DNA of 61,648 nt from a virus, in IMG/VR virus record IMGVR_UViG_3300050821_004285, positions 1 through 61,648 of that record; one strand, written 5' to 3'. Positions 1 through 7,858 of the stretch are shown here, piece by piece. The translations under genes and the position numbers were made by a program. Every line of letters starts with the position of its first letter. The stretch's first letter is position 1. A model generated the notes under the pieces. The model did not search any database. It saw only the letters and a list, made by a program, of their open reading frames with translations, and was not told the DNA's origin.

Positions 1-225
1 CACTCGTCCGCACCCAGACGAGCATGGGTACAGAACTGCTGAACCGTGCTCCTTGCGCACTCGAACATGCAGCTGCGAGTAGGTTAAAGATTCAACCGCC
101 TTGCGGGGCGCACGGTTCTTGCAAAGCATGGAGCAGAACATCGGGTTCAGCTGATCCGTGCGAGGGAAATATGTCTTGCCGCACATGTCGCAGGCGCGCG
201 CCGTGCGGACGCGCGTATGATTCAC
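1..225 (-). CDS. HNH-type zinc-finger endonuclease, partial (3' end outside window)
   Basis: The frame opens at a GTG that overlaps the last bases of the upstream exonuclease gene and runs off the left window edge after 75 codons. Visible are a CDMC pair, then FCSMLC, then a basic helix (LHVRVRKEHGSA) followed by YPCSSGC. That spacing of two cysteine pairs around a helix resembles the N-terminal part of small actinophage HNH proteins, where the catalytic HNH follows the second cysteine pair. The catalytic part itself is not in the window, so activity is inferred only. If the window ends were joined this frame would run straight into the last gene, which argues that the ends are not contiguous. 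Confidence 0.55.
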   Translation of the reverse strand, partial: MNHTRVRTARACDMCGKTYFPRTDQLNPMFCSMLCKNRAPRKAVESLTYSQLHVRVRKEHGSAVLYPCSSGCGRV

Positions 226-227
226 GA

Positions 228-941
228 CTACCTCGCGTCGGTCGAAGTTACACTGTGGGCGCCCCGGTACCAGCGTCCGCAGTTGTTGCACCGGTACTGG
301 ATGTACTTCCGGGTCGGCGTGTACGCGTAGCCGCGATGCTGCCGGGAGAAGCCTCCGCAGTTGGGGCACCCCGACTCCGTGCCATCCCGCAGGGGGACAG
401 ACGGATGCGGCTCGATCCAGCCGAGGAGATGGTCGTACAGCCGTTCCGTGATCCGCACGTCCTGCTCGCAGTAGCGGATCATCTTCCGCCACGCCAGTTC
501 ATCGCCGGCCATGCACTTGACCCACAAGGTGTGGCCCTCGTGCTGCAGCTTCCGCTGCCCGAGAAGCTGGCCGGCCACGTAGTCCAGCTTGTTGCTCGGG
601 AACTTGAAGTTGCGTCGCACGATCTGCAGCAGGTCGATCTGCGCGTACGGTGAAGGCTTGCCGAGGCCTGCCTCGACGAACTCACGCTGGGCGTGCTTCG
701 TGTCGTAGGCTTTGCCGTTGTAGTGCACGACCGCGTCGGCCTCGTCCAGGTGTGCGTGCAGTGCCTTCACCATCCCCTCGCCGCGATACGAGAACACCCC
801 GCGCTCCCCGTGCCACTTGCCCGACCAGCACATCATGTGCTGGGATTCGCGAAGCTGGGCCAGGGAAACGTTGTTGTTCCACAGCCCCCACACGTCGGCT
901 ATGTTCGGGGAGACTTCACAGTCCCAGGTAAGGATGCGCAT
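228..941 (-). CDS. DnaQ/RNase H-like 3'-5' exonuclease with C-terminal zinc ribbon
   Basis: A 237-residue protein with the DEDD exonuclease plan: WDCEVSP at the N-terminus (first Asp/Glu pair), VVHYNGKAYDTK (second Asp) and RYCEQDVRITERLY (last Asp with Tyr four residues later, the DEDDy form). The C-terminal 50 residues contain CPNCGG and CNNCGRWY, a zinc ribbon. Such proteins (the YprB/RNase_H_2 group) trim 3' ends of DNA or RNA and stand in as proofreading or repair nucleases. The start is ATG with AAGGGAG 8 bases upstream. A small GC hairpin (963-980) lies between it and the preceding HicA-like gene. Family assignment is firm; the substrate is unknown. Confidence 0.82.
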   Translation of the reverse strand: MRILTWDCEVSPNIADVWGLWNNNVSLAQLRESQHMMCWSGKWHGERGVFSYRGEGMVKALHAHLDEADAVVHYNGKAYDTKHAQREFVEAGLGKPSPYAQIDLLQIVRRNFKFPSNKLDYVAGQLLGQRKLQHEGHTLWVKCMAGDELAWRKMIRYCEQDVRITERLYDHLLGWIEPHPSVPLRDGTESGCPNCGGFSRQHRGYAYTPTRKYIQYRCNNCGRWYRGAHSVTSTDAR

Positions 942-1006
942 TCACGAACTCCCTTGACAAGAGCGTCCGTGAAGGGACGCGCTACGCGTAGTGTACCAGG
1001 TCAGGG

Positions 1007-1216
1007 TCATGATGTCTCTAGTTCCCGCAGCCTGCGATCCAGGAAGGTCCGCGAGTTCTTCATGGACCTGGGCGACGAGGGCGTCGACCCGATCGTGGTG
1101 ACGAGGTGCGGGCCGAGATAGATCTTCCAATGACCTGATGCGCCTATCACGGCCTCGCAGCCACGTGATTCGGCGTACGCCAGCAGCTCCTTGACTTCCC
1201 GCTTGTGGCCGCTCAC
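1007..1216 (-). CDS. HicA-like small protein
   Basis: 69 residues. The pattern of a helix (VKELLAYAESRG), a short strand, GHWKIYL, a strand VTTIGSTPSS and a final helix (FLDRRLREL) matches the dsRNA-binding fold of HicA mRNA interferases, whose catalytic His sits in the equivalent of the GHW. Start is a GTG whose last two bases form part of the TGA stop of the preceding gene. No HicB antitoxin is recognisable on either side, so it may be an orphan toxin, an anti-toxin decoy, or simply a small RNA-binding protein. Confidence 0.5.
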   Translation of the reverse strand: MSGHKREVKELLAYAESRGCEAVIGASGHWKIYLGPHLVTTIGSTPSSPRSMKNSRTFLDRRLRELETS

Positions 1217-1800
1217 GACTGCAGCTGCCGTTCACCGTAGTACAGTGCGCCGTCGTACAGCAGCACCCTCCAGCCGGGCACGAGGGGCGACACACTCAGC
1301 TTGAAGCCGAACAGCATATGCGCGAGCATCGTGTCGTCGCCGTCCTGCAGCAGCAGCGCCTGCGCGGTCACCGGGTTCAGCACAACCTCCTCGACGGTGT
1401 CGACATCGAGCTCGAATACCCGCAGAATGTTCATGAAGTCCTTCGCGAGCCGCACGATGTTCGCGGTGACGCCGGCCATCCACATGCCGGGGTGCAGCTC
1501 CCAGTCCGGGTTGGCGATGCGCCGTGCCCAGATGATGTTCGGCTCGGTGTCCTGCTGCCGGTACTGCGGGTAGGCGTCCTCGAGCTTCGCCGCATCCGAC
1601 TGCATAGTCGTGCAGTATGCGGTATGTTGTTTCACCCCGAGGGCGATGGCGCCCCCGCAGCAGGAACCGTACAGCGGGATCGAAGCCACGCGGTGCTGCT
1701 CGGCACGGGCACGCGCCATCGCAACACCCACGTTCGCCGGCTCCGGCGCCGCCAGCAGATAGGTGCGGCGCTCCTCGTCGCCCTCAACGTCCTGATGCAT
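1213..1800 (-). CDS. hypothetical phage protein (195 aa)
   Basis: No family recognised. ATG start with GAGAGGA 5-10 bases upstream supports the full length. The middle is rich in aromatic and hydrophobic residues (NIIWARRIANPDWELHPGMWMAG) and a CC pair lies near residue 48. No transmembrane segment or catalytic motif is evident. It is co-transcribed with the surrounding small genes of the leftward early arm. Confidence 0.7.
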   Translation of the reverse strand: MHQDVEGDEERRTYLLAAPEPANVGVAMARARAEQHRVASIPLYGSCCGGAIALGVKQHTAYCTTMQSDAAKLEDAYPQYRQQDTEPNIIWARRIANPDWELHPGMWMAGVTANIVRLAKDFMNILRVFELDVDTVEEVVLNPVTAQALLLQDGDDTMLAHMLFGFKLSVSPLVPGWRVLLYDGALYYGERQLQS

Positions 1801-1801
1801 G

Positions 1802-2125
1802 TCAGTCCTCTCTGATCAAGTCGGGGTAGGCCCGGTCGTCGAAACGGTTCACGAAGTACCGCACCGGCGCCGCCAGCTCCACCAGACCGTAGTCGTACGG
1901 CAGCTGCGCGAAATAGGCGTCAGGTCCGCCGATCCACACATCCCACTGCCGGCCTGTCTGCTGCTTCAGGAACGCTGCGAGCGCGCAGCTGCGAGAACGG
2001 CCCGGAATCCCGGTCACATCGAGTTCGCGTAGGCGCGCCGCGATGCCGTCCGGGGTGTCCGGAAGGGACTCGAGGACGGTGCGGCATTTCGCGAAAGCCT
2101 TCCGATTGGCTCGGTTCGCGGTCAC
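1802..2125 (-). CDS. hypothetical phage protein (107 aa)
   Basis: Start taken as a GTG overlapping the TGA stop of the preceding gene (GTGA), which removes a low-complexity 47-codon extension. The product has a basic N-terminus and a hydrophobic C-terminal half (YFAQLPYDYGLVELAAPVRYF). No domain recognised. Confidence 0.65.
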   Translation of the reverse strand: MTANRANRKAFAKCRTVLESLPDTPDGIAARLRELDVTGIPGRSRSCALAAFLKQQTGRQWDVWIGGPDAYFAQLPYDYGLVELAAPVRYFVNRFDDRAYPDLIRED

Positions 2126-2469
2126 GACATCACCTTCCTTAACGGCTTGAACTCGACTAGCCTGCCCAGCTGCAGGGGCGGCTTGCACTGGAAGCAGCCG
2201 ACCTCGGTCTCCTCCGTCACCTGGGTCCGCATCGCCCACTCGTACAGGTCGCGGTGGGCGATGCACACCGGGTAGGGCCGCGTGTGGATGCAGCCCTGCT
2301 CGAACACGATGTCGTAGATCGCGACGCGCGTGCAGTTCAACCCGGTCTCCGAGATGTTGCAGCAGCAGATCACGTCCTGCCGGTCACGTACCTGAGGCTC
2401 GACCAGATCCTCGGGCACCGACTTGGCCGGAGGGATCAGGGGCGGCGGCTCGAGAGTATCCTCGCCCAT
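2122..2469 (-). CDS. hypothetical cysteine-rich protein (115 aa)
   Basis: The ATG overlaps the preceding stop as TGATG. Six cysteines and several histidines (CCCNISETGLNC, CIHTRPYPVCIAHRDLY, GCFQCKPP) suggest a metal-binding or knotted fold. The N-terminal 25 residues are acidic and proline-rich, probably disordered. No known family recognised. Confidence 0.65.
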   Translation of the reverse strand: MGEDTLEPPPLIPPAKSVPEDLVEPQVRDRQDVICCCNISETGLNCTRVAIYDIVFEQGCIHTRPYPVCIAHRDLYEWAMRTQVTEETEVGCFQCKPPLQLGRLVEFKPLRKVMS

Positions 2470-2699
2470 CAGTCCTCGCCCAGCGGGCGCGCCACGGTCA
2501 GCAGGGAATCCGGGGCCACATCCAGCTCGCGGACCTCCTCGCCATGCTCGCGAGCAAGCGTGAGCCGCCTGCCGTACGCCCTGGTCGGGGTAGCGACGAT
2601 CTGGATCTGCTCGACGCACCAGGGGGCGTCGTACCCTTGCACCCAGTCGCCCACGAACAGGTCGCTGGCCTTCACCTGCAGTTGAATCCGGTCGCTCAC
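2469..2699 (-). CDS. hypothetical small beta-rich protein (76 aa)
   Basis: GTG start overlapping the stop of the HAD gene (GTGA). The sequence alternates hydrophobic and polar residues, with FVGDWVQGYDAPWCVEQIQIV resembling the turn region of SH3-like or KOW-like small barrels. Function unknown. Confidence 0.6.
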   Translation of the reverse strand: MSDRIQLQVKASDLFVGDWVQGYDAPWCVEQIQIVATPTRAYGRRLTLAREHGEEVRELDVAPDSLLTVARPLGED

Positions 2700-3070
2700 G
2701 AGTTGATCTCCTTGACGGCGGTAAGCCAGTCGGGATGGTCGGCGGGGATCGCCCTGTCGTCGATGTACGCGGCGGCCAGGATCTTGCCGCACACGATCGC
2801 CTTGAACGGGAAGGCGATGCCGGTCAGAGCCTTCTCGATCTTCTGGTAGTCGGCCCACGCCCTGGCGGTGTGGATGACGATCTTGTAGCCGGCCTCATAC
2901 GCCTCGTAGGCCTTGCGGATGTTGGCCCAGATCGGCTCCCCCACACCGGCATCCGGGTTCTCCGGGGACCAGTTGTTGCGGAACAGTGTGCCGTCCAGGT
3001 CTACGGCCAGCCACTTCAGATCGGACAGGGTGTCGGCGCCGTGGTAGGCGGCTGCGGCCTTGTTGCTCAT
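2696..3070 (-). CDS. HAD-superfamily phosphatase
   Basis: 124 residues with the HAD signatures in order: DLDGTL near residue 24 (nucleophile Asp and general acid Asp), HTAR near residue 67 (motif II), and AYIDDRA near residue 104 (motif IV acidic pair), with a lysine between. Short phage HAD proteins of this type, without a large cap domain, often hydrolyse nucleoside monophosphates or polynucleotide 3' phosphates. Its neighbour is a dATP/dGTP diphosphohydrolase, so a nucleotide-pool role is a reasonable inference. Substrate not determinable from sequence. Confidence 0.78.
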   Translation of the reverse strand: MSNKAAAAYHGADTLSDLKWLAVDLDGTLFRNNWSPENPDAGVGEPIWANIRKAYEAYEAGYKIVIHTARAWADYQKIEKALTGIAFPFKAIVCGKILAAAYIDDRAIPADHPDWLTAVKEINS

Positions 3071-3945
3071 CAGTCGTTGTCGCAGAGCGTCGGGCCGGCA
3101 TGGCGTTTCACGTTCCTGCGGTACGCCCAGCGTATCTTGGCGTCGCCGGTCATGAAGCTGACTGTGTCAGCGTCCTGGTCGCGTCCGCGCCCCTGGTTGA
3201 AGCCGACGACGCGCCCCTGCTCGATCTGCCCCACACCTTCCTCGCCGGCCGGGTACGCGTCGATCAGTGTGTTGATCGTGATGTACTCCGGCTTCAGGGT
3301 GTCCACGAGATCCGGCACGAAGCTGAGCCACGGGTAGCGCTCCTCCTCGTTCCACCAGCCGCGCTTCAGCTTGCGCTGGTAGTAGTCGCCGGACAGCAGG
3401 TTGAACAGAGCACCGGCCATATGGTCCTCGTCGCCCTGCTGCGAGACGAACTTCCGCCAGTGCCGCAACCCGGACGAATAGGCACGCAGCAGCTCCGCGA
3501 GGCCGTTGCCCTTCTCCCAGTTGCGGGCGTCGTACTTGACGGCTCCACGGGCCATGAGGGCGGCGAGGCGCGTCATCGGAAGATCCTCGTAGGGAGCCTG
3601 GTCGAGGCTGCCGTTCTGGGCGGACCAGATGACGTCCACGATCCAGGTGATCTCGGCGAACGCCAGGGCCGCGTAGTCCTTGCTGTGGTCTTCGAGCAGC
3701 CAGCGGGTCATGTGCTCGTCGACCTTGGCGCTCAGGTCACCGAGCACGGCGTTCAGGTCCGACTTGGCGTCGATCGGCTCGATCTCCGCGAGCGCGATGT
3801 CCTTGGCGCGCACCACCAGCTGCGCCTCGTACGGCGTGTCGAGCGGCAGGAGTAGGTCGAACCGCTCCTTGCCTTCCTCGGTGTCGCGCACCATCCCCGA
3901 GTCGTATTCGGCGCGGGTACCAGAATCCAGGGTCTCGAAGTTCAC
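3070..3945 (-). CDS. dATP/dGTP diphosphohydrolase-like protein (DUF5664 family)
   Basis: The recognisable core is MTRLAALMARGAVKYDARNW followed by SGLRHWRKFVS and EDHMAGALFNL, the all-helical MazG-like signature of the dATP/dGTP diphosphohydrolase N-terminal family found in many phages. Members cleave dNTPs to dNMP and pyrophosphate, depleting host-type nucleotides. Start chosen as GTG 3945, which overlaps the previous stop (GTGA) and has GGAGGAAG eight bases upstream; the longer frame is unlikely. The C-terminal 110 residues have no obvious family. No PurZ or DpoZ gene is visible, so a 2-aminoadenine genome should not be assumed. Confidence 0.7.
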   Translation of the reverse strand: MNFETLDSGTRAEYDSGMVRDTEEGKERFDLLLPLDTPYEAQLVVRAKDIALAEIEPIDAKSDLNAVLGDLSAKVDEHMTRWLLEDHSKDYAALAFAEITWIVDVIWSAQNGSLDQAPYEDLPMTRLAALMARGAVKYDARNWEKGNGLAELLRAYSSGLRHWRKFVSQQGDEDHMAGALFNLLSGDYYQRKLKRGWWNEEERYPWLSFVPDLVDTLKPEYITINTLIDAYPAGEEGVGQIEQGRVVGFNQGRGRDQDADTVSFMTGDAKIRWAYRRNVKRHAGPTLCDND

Positions 3946-4160
3946 TTGATCTTCCTCCATGCTGCAAGCAGCTCTCGCTGCGCTTCGCGGGTCATCGAAC
4001 GCCACTGTATGATCAGGTGTGCTTCGACGTGGTCGAGGCCGTTCCGCTTCAGTTCCTCAGCTTCGGCCCAAGCTCGGTCCATGCGTTCGCCGATGATCGA
4101 GTAGAATCGCATGCCGGGAGGTTGCGCCTCCGGGTCTGTGTAGTGGGGAGTACTGACCAT
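3942..4160 (-). CDS. hypothetical protein (72 aa)
   Basis: ATG start, 4-base overlap with the next gene. Mostly helical by composition (ERMDRAWAEAEELKRNG, REAQRELLAAWRKIK). No motif recognised. Confidence 0.6.
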   Translation of the reverse strand: MVSTPHYTDPEAQPPGMRFYSIIGERMDRAWAEAEELKRNGLDHVEAHLIIQWRSMTREAQRELLAAWRKIK

Positions 4161-4451
4161 CTACGCTTCCTTGTCGATGACGGCCAGCAGGAACGGCAGG
4201 ACGCCTTCCCCGACTTCACGGTCGCCGTAAAGCATACAGCGGGTGGTGTAGTTGAGCCAGCGGAACCGGGTCCACCGGACAGGCGAAAGCCCGTCGCCGG
4301 CGAACTGATTCTCGGTCCACTTCTTCGTCTCCGCGAGGCTACCTACGATCACCTTGTCGGTGAAGGATACGGCTCCCGTCGGGTCTACGCTGCTGGTGCG
4401 GAATGTCTGCGCCGGCTCCGGGCTGACTGTCACGATAGTAGCATCCTTCAT
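4161..4451 (-). CDS. hypothetical protein (96 aa)
   Basis: Start taken at MKDATIV, just after the preceding gene's stop; the longer frame overlaps that gene and is arginine-rich shadow sequence. The upstream SD is weak. No domain recognised; the middle contains a run of aromatic residues (KKWTENQF, RWTRFRWLNYTTR). Confidence 0.6.
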   Translation of the reverse strand: MKDATIVTVSPEPAQTFRTSSVDPTGAVSFTDKVIVGSLAETKKWTENQFAGDGLSPVRWTRFRWLNYTTRCMLYGDREVGEGVLPFLLAVIDKEA

Positions 4452-4461
4452 CAGGGCTCGT

Positions 4462-4896
4462 CTACAGCTTGCGGATCTCGGCCGGCCCGAGCGCCATGGG
4501 GGCGTCGACACCGGGGACGCGCACACCGAACGGCATCAGCGCCCTCTCCGGCTCGCTGTGCAGCACCTCGACGGTACCGGTGATCAGGCCGTTGCGACCC
4601 CACAGGGGCTTGAGGATCTGCACGGTGTCGCCGAGCTTGACGGGAGTGCCGTCCGTGTCTGTGACGGTGGTGAGGACCACCGGCTGCTCGGTGGGCTCGG
4701 GGGCGACCTGCCCAGTCAGGAACACCGTCTGGTAGGCGTCTCCGCCGAGCAGGTCGAGGAGGATGTCCTCGGGGATCTCGGCGAGGTGCGCGGCGGCGTC
4801 CAGGTATCGCTGCGCGGAGGCGATGGACTTGTCGGCGTCTTCGCGGTGACGCTGGGCCGACATGTTCATCTGGTCGAGCAGGGCGTTCTTGTCCAT
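4462..4896 (-). CDS. hypothetical protein with KOW-like C-terminal barrel (144 aa)
   Basis: N-terminal 45 residues are helical and polar (coiled-coil-like, QRHREDADKSIASAQRYLDAAA). Residues from about 85 read LGDTVQILKPLWGRNGLITGTV, the glycine-punctuated pattern of KOW/SH3 barrels that bind RNA, ribosomes or RNA polymerase factors. ATG overlaps the preceding gene's TGA as TGATG. Role unknown. Confidence 0.65.
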   Translation of the reverse strand: MDKNALLDQMNMSAQRHREDADKSIASAQRYLDAAAHLAEIPEDILLDLLGGDAYQTVFLTGQVAPEPTEQPVVLTTVTDTDGTPVKLGDTVQILKPLWGRNGLITGTVEVLHSEPERALMPFGVRVPGVDAPMALGPAEIRKL

Positions 4897-5234
4897 CAGT
4901 CAGCCTTCTTCGTTATGCCCCGCTTGCGGGGGTGTTTGAAGCATTCCGGGTTGACGCACGCCTTGAAGGCGCAGCGTCGTGTAAACGGCGCTTGCGGCAC
5001 CATACGGAGCCACAGGTGGTAGACGACCTCGGCGGCCAGTACCACTTCGCCTTCCGGGCCGGGCAGCACAGGTGTGCCCCACGAGTTGACGCGTCCCTTC
5101 CACAGCCAGTGCCCGACCTCGGTGTCGCGGTCGATCAGGCGGTCGAGATAGCCACGGTCGCGTTCCGGGCCTGCAGTGCCACGGCCGTCGTTGAAGTCGC
5201 CGTGGCTCCATCGGTTGTAATCGGAGTGCGCCAT
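4896..5234 (-). CDS. HNH-like zinc-binding protein
   Basis: 112 residues from MAHSDYNRW. The motif order HWLWKGRVNSWGTPVLP, then CAFKACVNPECFKH, matches the WxWxG ... C...CVNPxHL frame of homing-type HNH endonucleases. The expected HR pair before the central helix is replaced by VVYHLW and the final HL by CF, so the active site may be degenerate. It may be a decayed homing endonuclease or a DNA-binding relative. Confidence 0.5.
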   Translation of the reverse strand: MAHSDYNRWSHGDFNDGRGTAGPERDRGYLDRLIDRDTEVGHWLWKGRVNSWGTPVLPGPEGEVVLAAEVVYHLWLRMVPQAPFTRRCAFKACVNPECFKHPRKRGITKKAD

Positions 5235-5470
5235 CACTTCCTCCGCCGTGCTAGGCGATCCTGGTCGTGATGCTTGCCGCACATCAGCACGCCGTCCGGG
5301 GTGAGGAAGAGGCGTGCCGCGCCGTTCAGATACTGCTGGCACTGCTGGGGCGGCCGGCCCTTACTCCAGTGCCCGCACTGGCCTTCCTGCTTACGCAGAG
5401 CCGTCATCCAGGCGGCCGTGGCTCCCAGCGGGATCATGTTCAGCCTGAAGCCGTCCTCCCAGCCTGTCAC
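5234..5470 (-). CDS. hypothetical Cys/His-rich protein (78 aa)
   Basis: Two clusters, QCGHWSKGRPPQQC and MCGKHHDQD, suggest a single zinc site. The second cluster resembles the tail of HNH-associated zinc knuckles. Start overlaps the preceding stop by four bases. Function unknown. Confidence 0.6.
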   Translation of the reverse strand: MTGWEDGFRLNMIPLGATAAWMTALRKQEGQCGHWSKGRPPQQCQQYLNGAARLFLTPDGVLMCGKHHDQDRLARRRK

Positions 5471-5646
5471 ACCAGCCCCGCAGCGCGCAGGATCTCGATG
5501 ACCGCCCAGATGCCGAGCGACACGATGATCGCGATGAAGACCACCGTCACCACGAGTGACGCAGGGTTCTGCTTCTGCTTGTCCACTTCAGCCTCCGGTA
5601 CTGTGAACATGGTGTGCAGGAACTTGTCGACCTCGTCGCGCTTCAT
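5467..5646 (-). CDS. single-pass membrane protein (59 aa)
   Basis: Start at MKRDEVDKF; the longer frame overlaps the preceding gene. A charged N-terminal half is followed by one hydrophobic segment (LVVTVVFIAIIVSLGIWAVI) and a short tail, so the N-terminus should be cytoplasmic or the reverse. Location far from the lysis genes argues against a holin. Role unknown. Confidence 0.65.
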   Translation of the reverse strand: MKRDEVDKFLHTMFTVPEAEVDKQKQNPASLVVTVVFIAIIVSLGIWAVIEILRAAGLV

Positions 5647-5894
5647 CGGTTGTAGTAAACCATCTCGCGATCGATCGAAGGCGGAGGGGGTGCGGGCGGC
5701 TCGACGACCTGCCAGTCGATCTCGAGGACGCCACGGTCGGGCGTGAAGCCGGAGATCTTCCACTTGCAGCCGCACTCGTCGCACTTGATGACAGCACCCA
5801 CCTGCAGCTCCACACCGAAGAGGGCTCTCGCGGCATTGGGTGTCCTCGGCAGCGGGCAGTGGTGCGGAGGCTCAGGGTTGCTTATGAGCTTCAT
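5643..5894 (-). CDS. small zinc-binding protein (83 aa)
   Basis: Starts with ATG overlapping the primase-polymerase stop (ATGA). Contains HHCPLP and CDECGCKW, a probable zinc site, and a proline run (EPPAPPPPS) near the end. Position directly downstream of the primase-polymerase suggests a replication accessory, but this is only context. Confidence 0.6.
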   Translation of the reverse strand: MKLISNPEPPHHCPLPRTPNAARALFGVELQVGAVIKCDECGCKWKISGFTPDRGVLEIDWQVVEPPAPPPPSIDREMVYYNR

Positions 5895-6751
5895 CGGCCC
5901 TGCACCCTTCGGTAGGCGGAGGCGATCGTGGCGAGGATCTCGCCGCGCGGCAGGCCGGCCTCCATGGCGGCCGGGACGAGTTCGGCTTCTGCTTCGGCGA
6001 TGTGCAGCGGCTCCTCCGCGAATTTGCACGCCGCCCACATCAGAGCCTGGTTGCGGTTGCCTTCCTGGGCGTAGCGAACGCTGTTGACGATGCCTGACAT
6101 GTTTCCTCCGCTGCCGTTGAAAGGGATGGTGCTGCCCGGCCGGCTCGTCGCGGGTATCGCCGGCCGGGCAGGCTCTGGGGCGCACAGGTCGAGCAGCCAC
6201 TGCGGGGCCGCCATGATCGGGGCACGGTATTCGACCTCGTACTTGGCTCCGTCGCCCCTGGACGATCCGGGCGCGACGACATAACCGCCATCGTCGCCGC
6301 CGTTGGCCCGGATGTCAACCCAGCCGCGCAGCAGCGACGAGTTCCGCAGCGGCATGTCTTCGGTGTTCCGGTATAGGTAATGCAAACCACCGGAAGGAGT
6401 GCGCACGGTCAGCGTGTCGAATGGGAAGGGCTGCGATACCCGCTCGGCCAGCGCGACGAACACATCGGCGCCGTCGGAACAGTCTTCGAATCCCGCCGGC
6501 TTGACGGGGCTCTTAGGTTTGTCGCAATCGACCACCAGTAGTTTTGACGGCTTGCAAGCCACGCCGATGTTGGCCGTCGGGCATTTTACGCCCCACCAAT
6601 CACGGATAGTCAACTCATCCGTCGTGGCGGCGGCGCCCCAGCGAAGTCTGCCGCTAGGCGTCCAGACGGGGCGCTTGTCGCCAGGCTGGCAGGGAAACAC
6701 GTACAACCCGGCTCGCGCTGCCTTGAGGGCTATCTCTAGCATTGTGGTCAT
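5891..6751 (-). CDS. primase-polymerase (bifunctional DNA primase/polymerase N-terminal domain)
   Basis: 286 residues. The archaeo-eukaryotic primase fold motifs are in order: NIGVAC then LLVVDCDKP (the two metal-binding acidic residues), SGGLHYLYR (the conserved sxH motif), and a VDIRANGGDDGGYVVAPGS block that closes the catalytic domain, the pattern of the Prim-Pol family PF09250. The protein ends soon after this domain plus a helical region, so no helicase domain is fused. It probably makes primers or fills short gaps at the phage origin, with a helicase supplied in trans (compare the RepA-like ATPase at 53.7-54.9 kb and the DUF3631 ATPase at 49-50 kb). Confidence 0.85.
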   Translation of the reverse strand: MTTMLEIALKAARAGLYVFPCQPGDKRPVWTPSGRLRWGAAATTDELTIRDWWGVKCPTANIGVACKPSKLLVVDCDKPKSPVKPAGFEDCSDGADVFVALAERVSQPFPFDTLTVRTPSGGLHYLYRNTEDMPLRNSSLLRGWVDIRANGGDDGGYVVAPGSSRGDGAKYEVEYRAPIMAAPQWLLDLCAPEPARPAIPATSRPGSTIPFNGSGGNMSGIVNSVRYAQEGNRNQALMWAACKFAEEPLHIAEAEAELVPAAMEAGLPRGEILATIASAYRRVQGR

Positions 6752-6936
6752 TTGCGCGAACCTCGATTCCCCGACCTGTGCCGACTATTGGCTAAGCATA
6801 GAGAAGTGTCCACGTGTGTCCAGCTGGCGCCGCGCACTATCTGGCTCACCATTCCTTGCGTGATTCCGAACTGTTCTGCCAAGTAGCCGTCCTTATCGCG
6901 CGGCCCTTCCCACTCGATGCACGGCGTCTCAAGCAT
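6748..6936 (-). CDS. small HTH protein (62 aa)
   Basis: MLETPCIEWEG start; a clear helix-turn-helix, LAEQFGITQGMVSQIVRG, of the type found at the C-terminus of homing HNH nucleases, followed by a basic tail. No nuclease domain remains, so it is either a stand-alone DNA-binding protein or the remnant of an HNH gene. Four-base overlap with the primase-polymerase gene. Confidence 0.6.
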   Translation of the reverse strand: MLETPCIEWEGPRDKDGYLAEQFGITQGMVSQIVRGASWTHVDTSLCLANSRHRSGNRGSRK

Positions 6937-7858
6937 CCTGCATCCTCTTGCGGTAGGTCGAGATGGACTGGGTGACCCTGGCCGTTTCGACACCGAGACC
7001 CCTGGCCGCCTTGACGACGCGAGGGTCGCTGTAACCGTTGGGTCCGCCCATAGAGTCCATCGGCACGGCCTCCAGGCTGGCCGCCAGGCGTCGCTGAACC
7101 TCGCCTCGCTCCTCGCGGGTCAGCTCCATGGGCTCGCCTCCCAGTGCCCGCTCTACGGCCATCTCGTCGATGCCGCGTCGTTCGCGCTTCGGGTAGAGGC
7201 TGGCGCCGGGGTCGTCGATCGTGTCGTCGTCCCACCAGATCGACGTCAACCAGCCTTTTCTCTTCGCGCCGGACTTCAAGGCGTTGACGTTGTTCAGCGT
7301 CATGCCGAGGGCGACCGGGTCCTTGCCGGCCAGTTCTTCGTACACACGTGCGACGTCGCGCTTCATCTCATAGGTGACGTGTTCGCCGCCTGCGCCCCGC
7401 ATGAGGTCAGCGATATAGCGGCCGTGCACACCCATCCGAGCGCCGATGAACTCCGACCCGAAGCCCTCGGCGTTCAACGCCCGCAGGCGCCGCTGCGTGC
7501 CCGTGTTGTCCAGTAGGGAGCCGCCGCGCTTCTTCCCGTCGAAAGCGTCGGGCTGCGGATCGTACGCCATGACCTTGTCGAACAGCTGGCGTCGCATCCG
7601 GTAGTCGCCGCCCTTCAGATGCCGCAGCACCGTGGCGACGGCGCAGCCCAACGTCGCAGCCAGACGCGTGCTCGACACCCCGGACTCGTAGTAAGCCTGC
7701 AGCCTCGCGCGGCCGCGAGCCGTCTGCGCCTGAGACGTGTACGCCCCCCGGCCCAGCTTGCGAAGCTTGTCCCGGCGCCTCTTCACAGCACGGATCTCCC
7801 CACACCCGGTGCAGTCGCAGCCGGGTGTGGGGTCCTTGACGGCTCCGCACAGGTTCAC
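6929..7858 (-). CDS. helix-turn-helix DNA-binding protein (309 aa)
   Basis: N-terminus has a cysteine cluster (CDCTGCGEIRAVKRRRDKLRKLGRG is basic). It is followed by several HTH-like segments: ARLQAYYESGVSSTRLAATL with ATVLRHLKG, then FGSEFIGARMGVHGRYIADLM, and a C-terminal ARGLGVETARVTQSISTYRKR. The string WWDDDTIDDPGA is typical of a widespread actinophage HTH family. It probably regulates transcription or loads replication proteins in the early arm. It overlaps the preceding small gene's start by 8 bases. Confidence 0.72.
   Translation of the reverse strand: MNLCGAVKDPTPGCDCTGCGEIRAVKRRRDKLRKLGRGAYTSQAQTARGRARLQAYYESGVSSTRLAATLGCAVATVLRHLKGGDYRMRRQLFDKVMAYDPQPDAFDGKKRGGSLLDNTGTQRRLRALNAEGFGSEFIGARMGVHGRYIADLMRGAGGEHVTYEMKRDVARVYEELAGKDPVALGMTLNNVNALKSGAKRKGWLTSIWWDDDTIDDPGASLYPKRERRGIDEMAVERALGGEPMELTREERGEVQRRLAASLEAVPMDSMGGPNGYSDPRVVKAARGLGVETARVTQSISTYRKRMQDA

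Noticed and set aside
3070-3945. Idea of a 2-aminoadenine (Z) genome from the dATP/dGTP diphosphohydrolase
   Set aside because: No PurZ or Z-type polymerase in the window; the diphosphohydrolase family also occurs in phages with normal bases.
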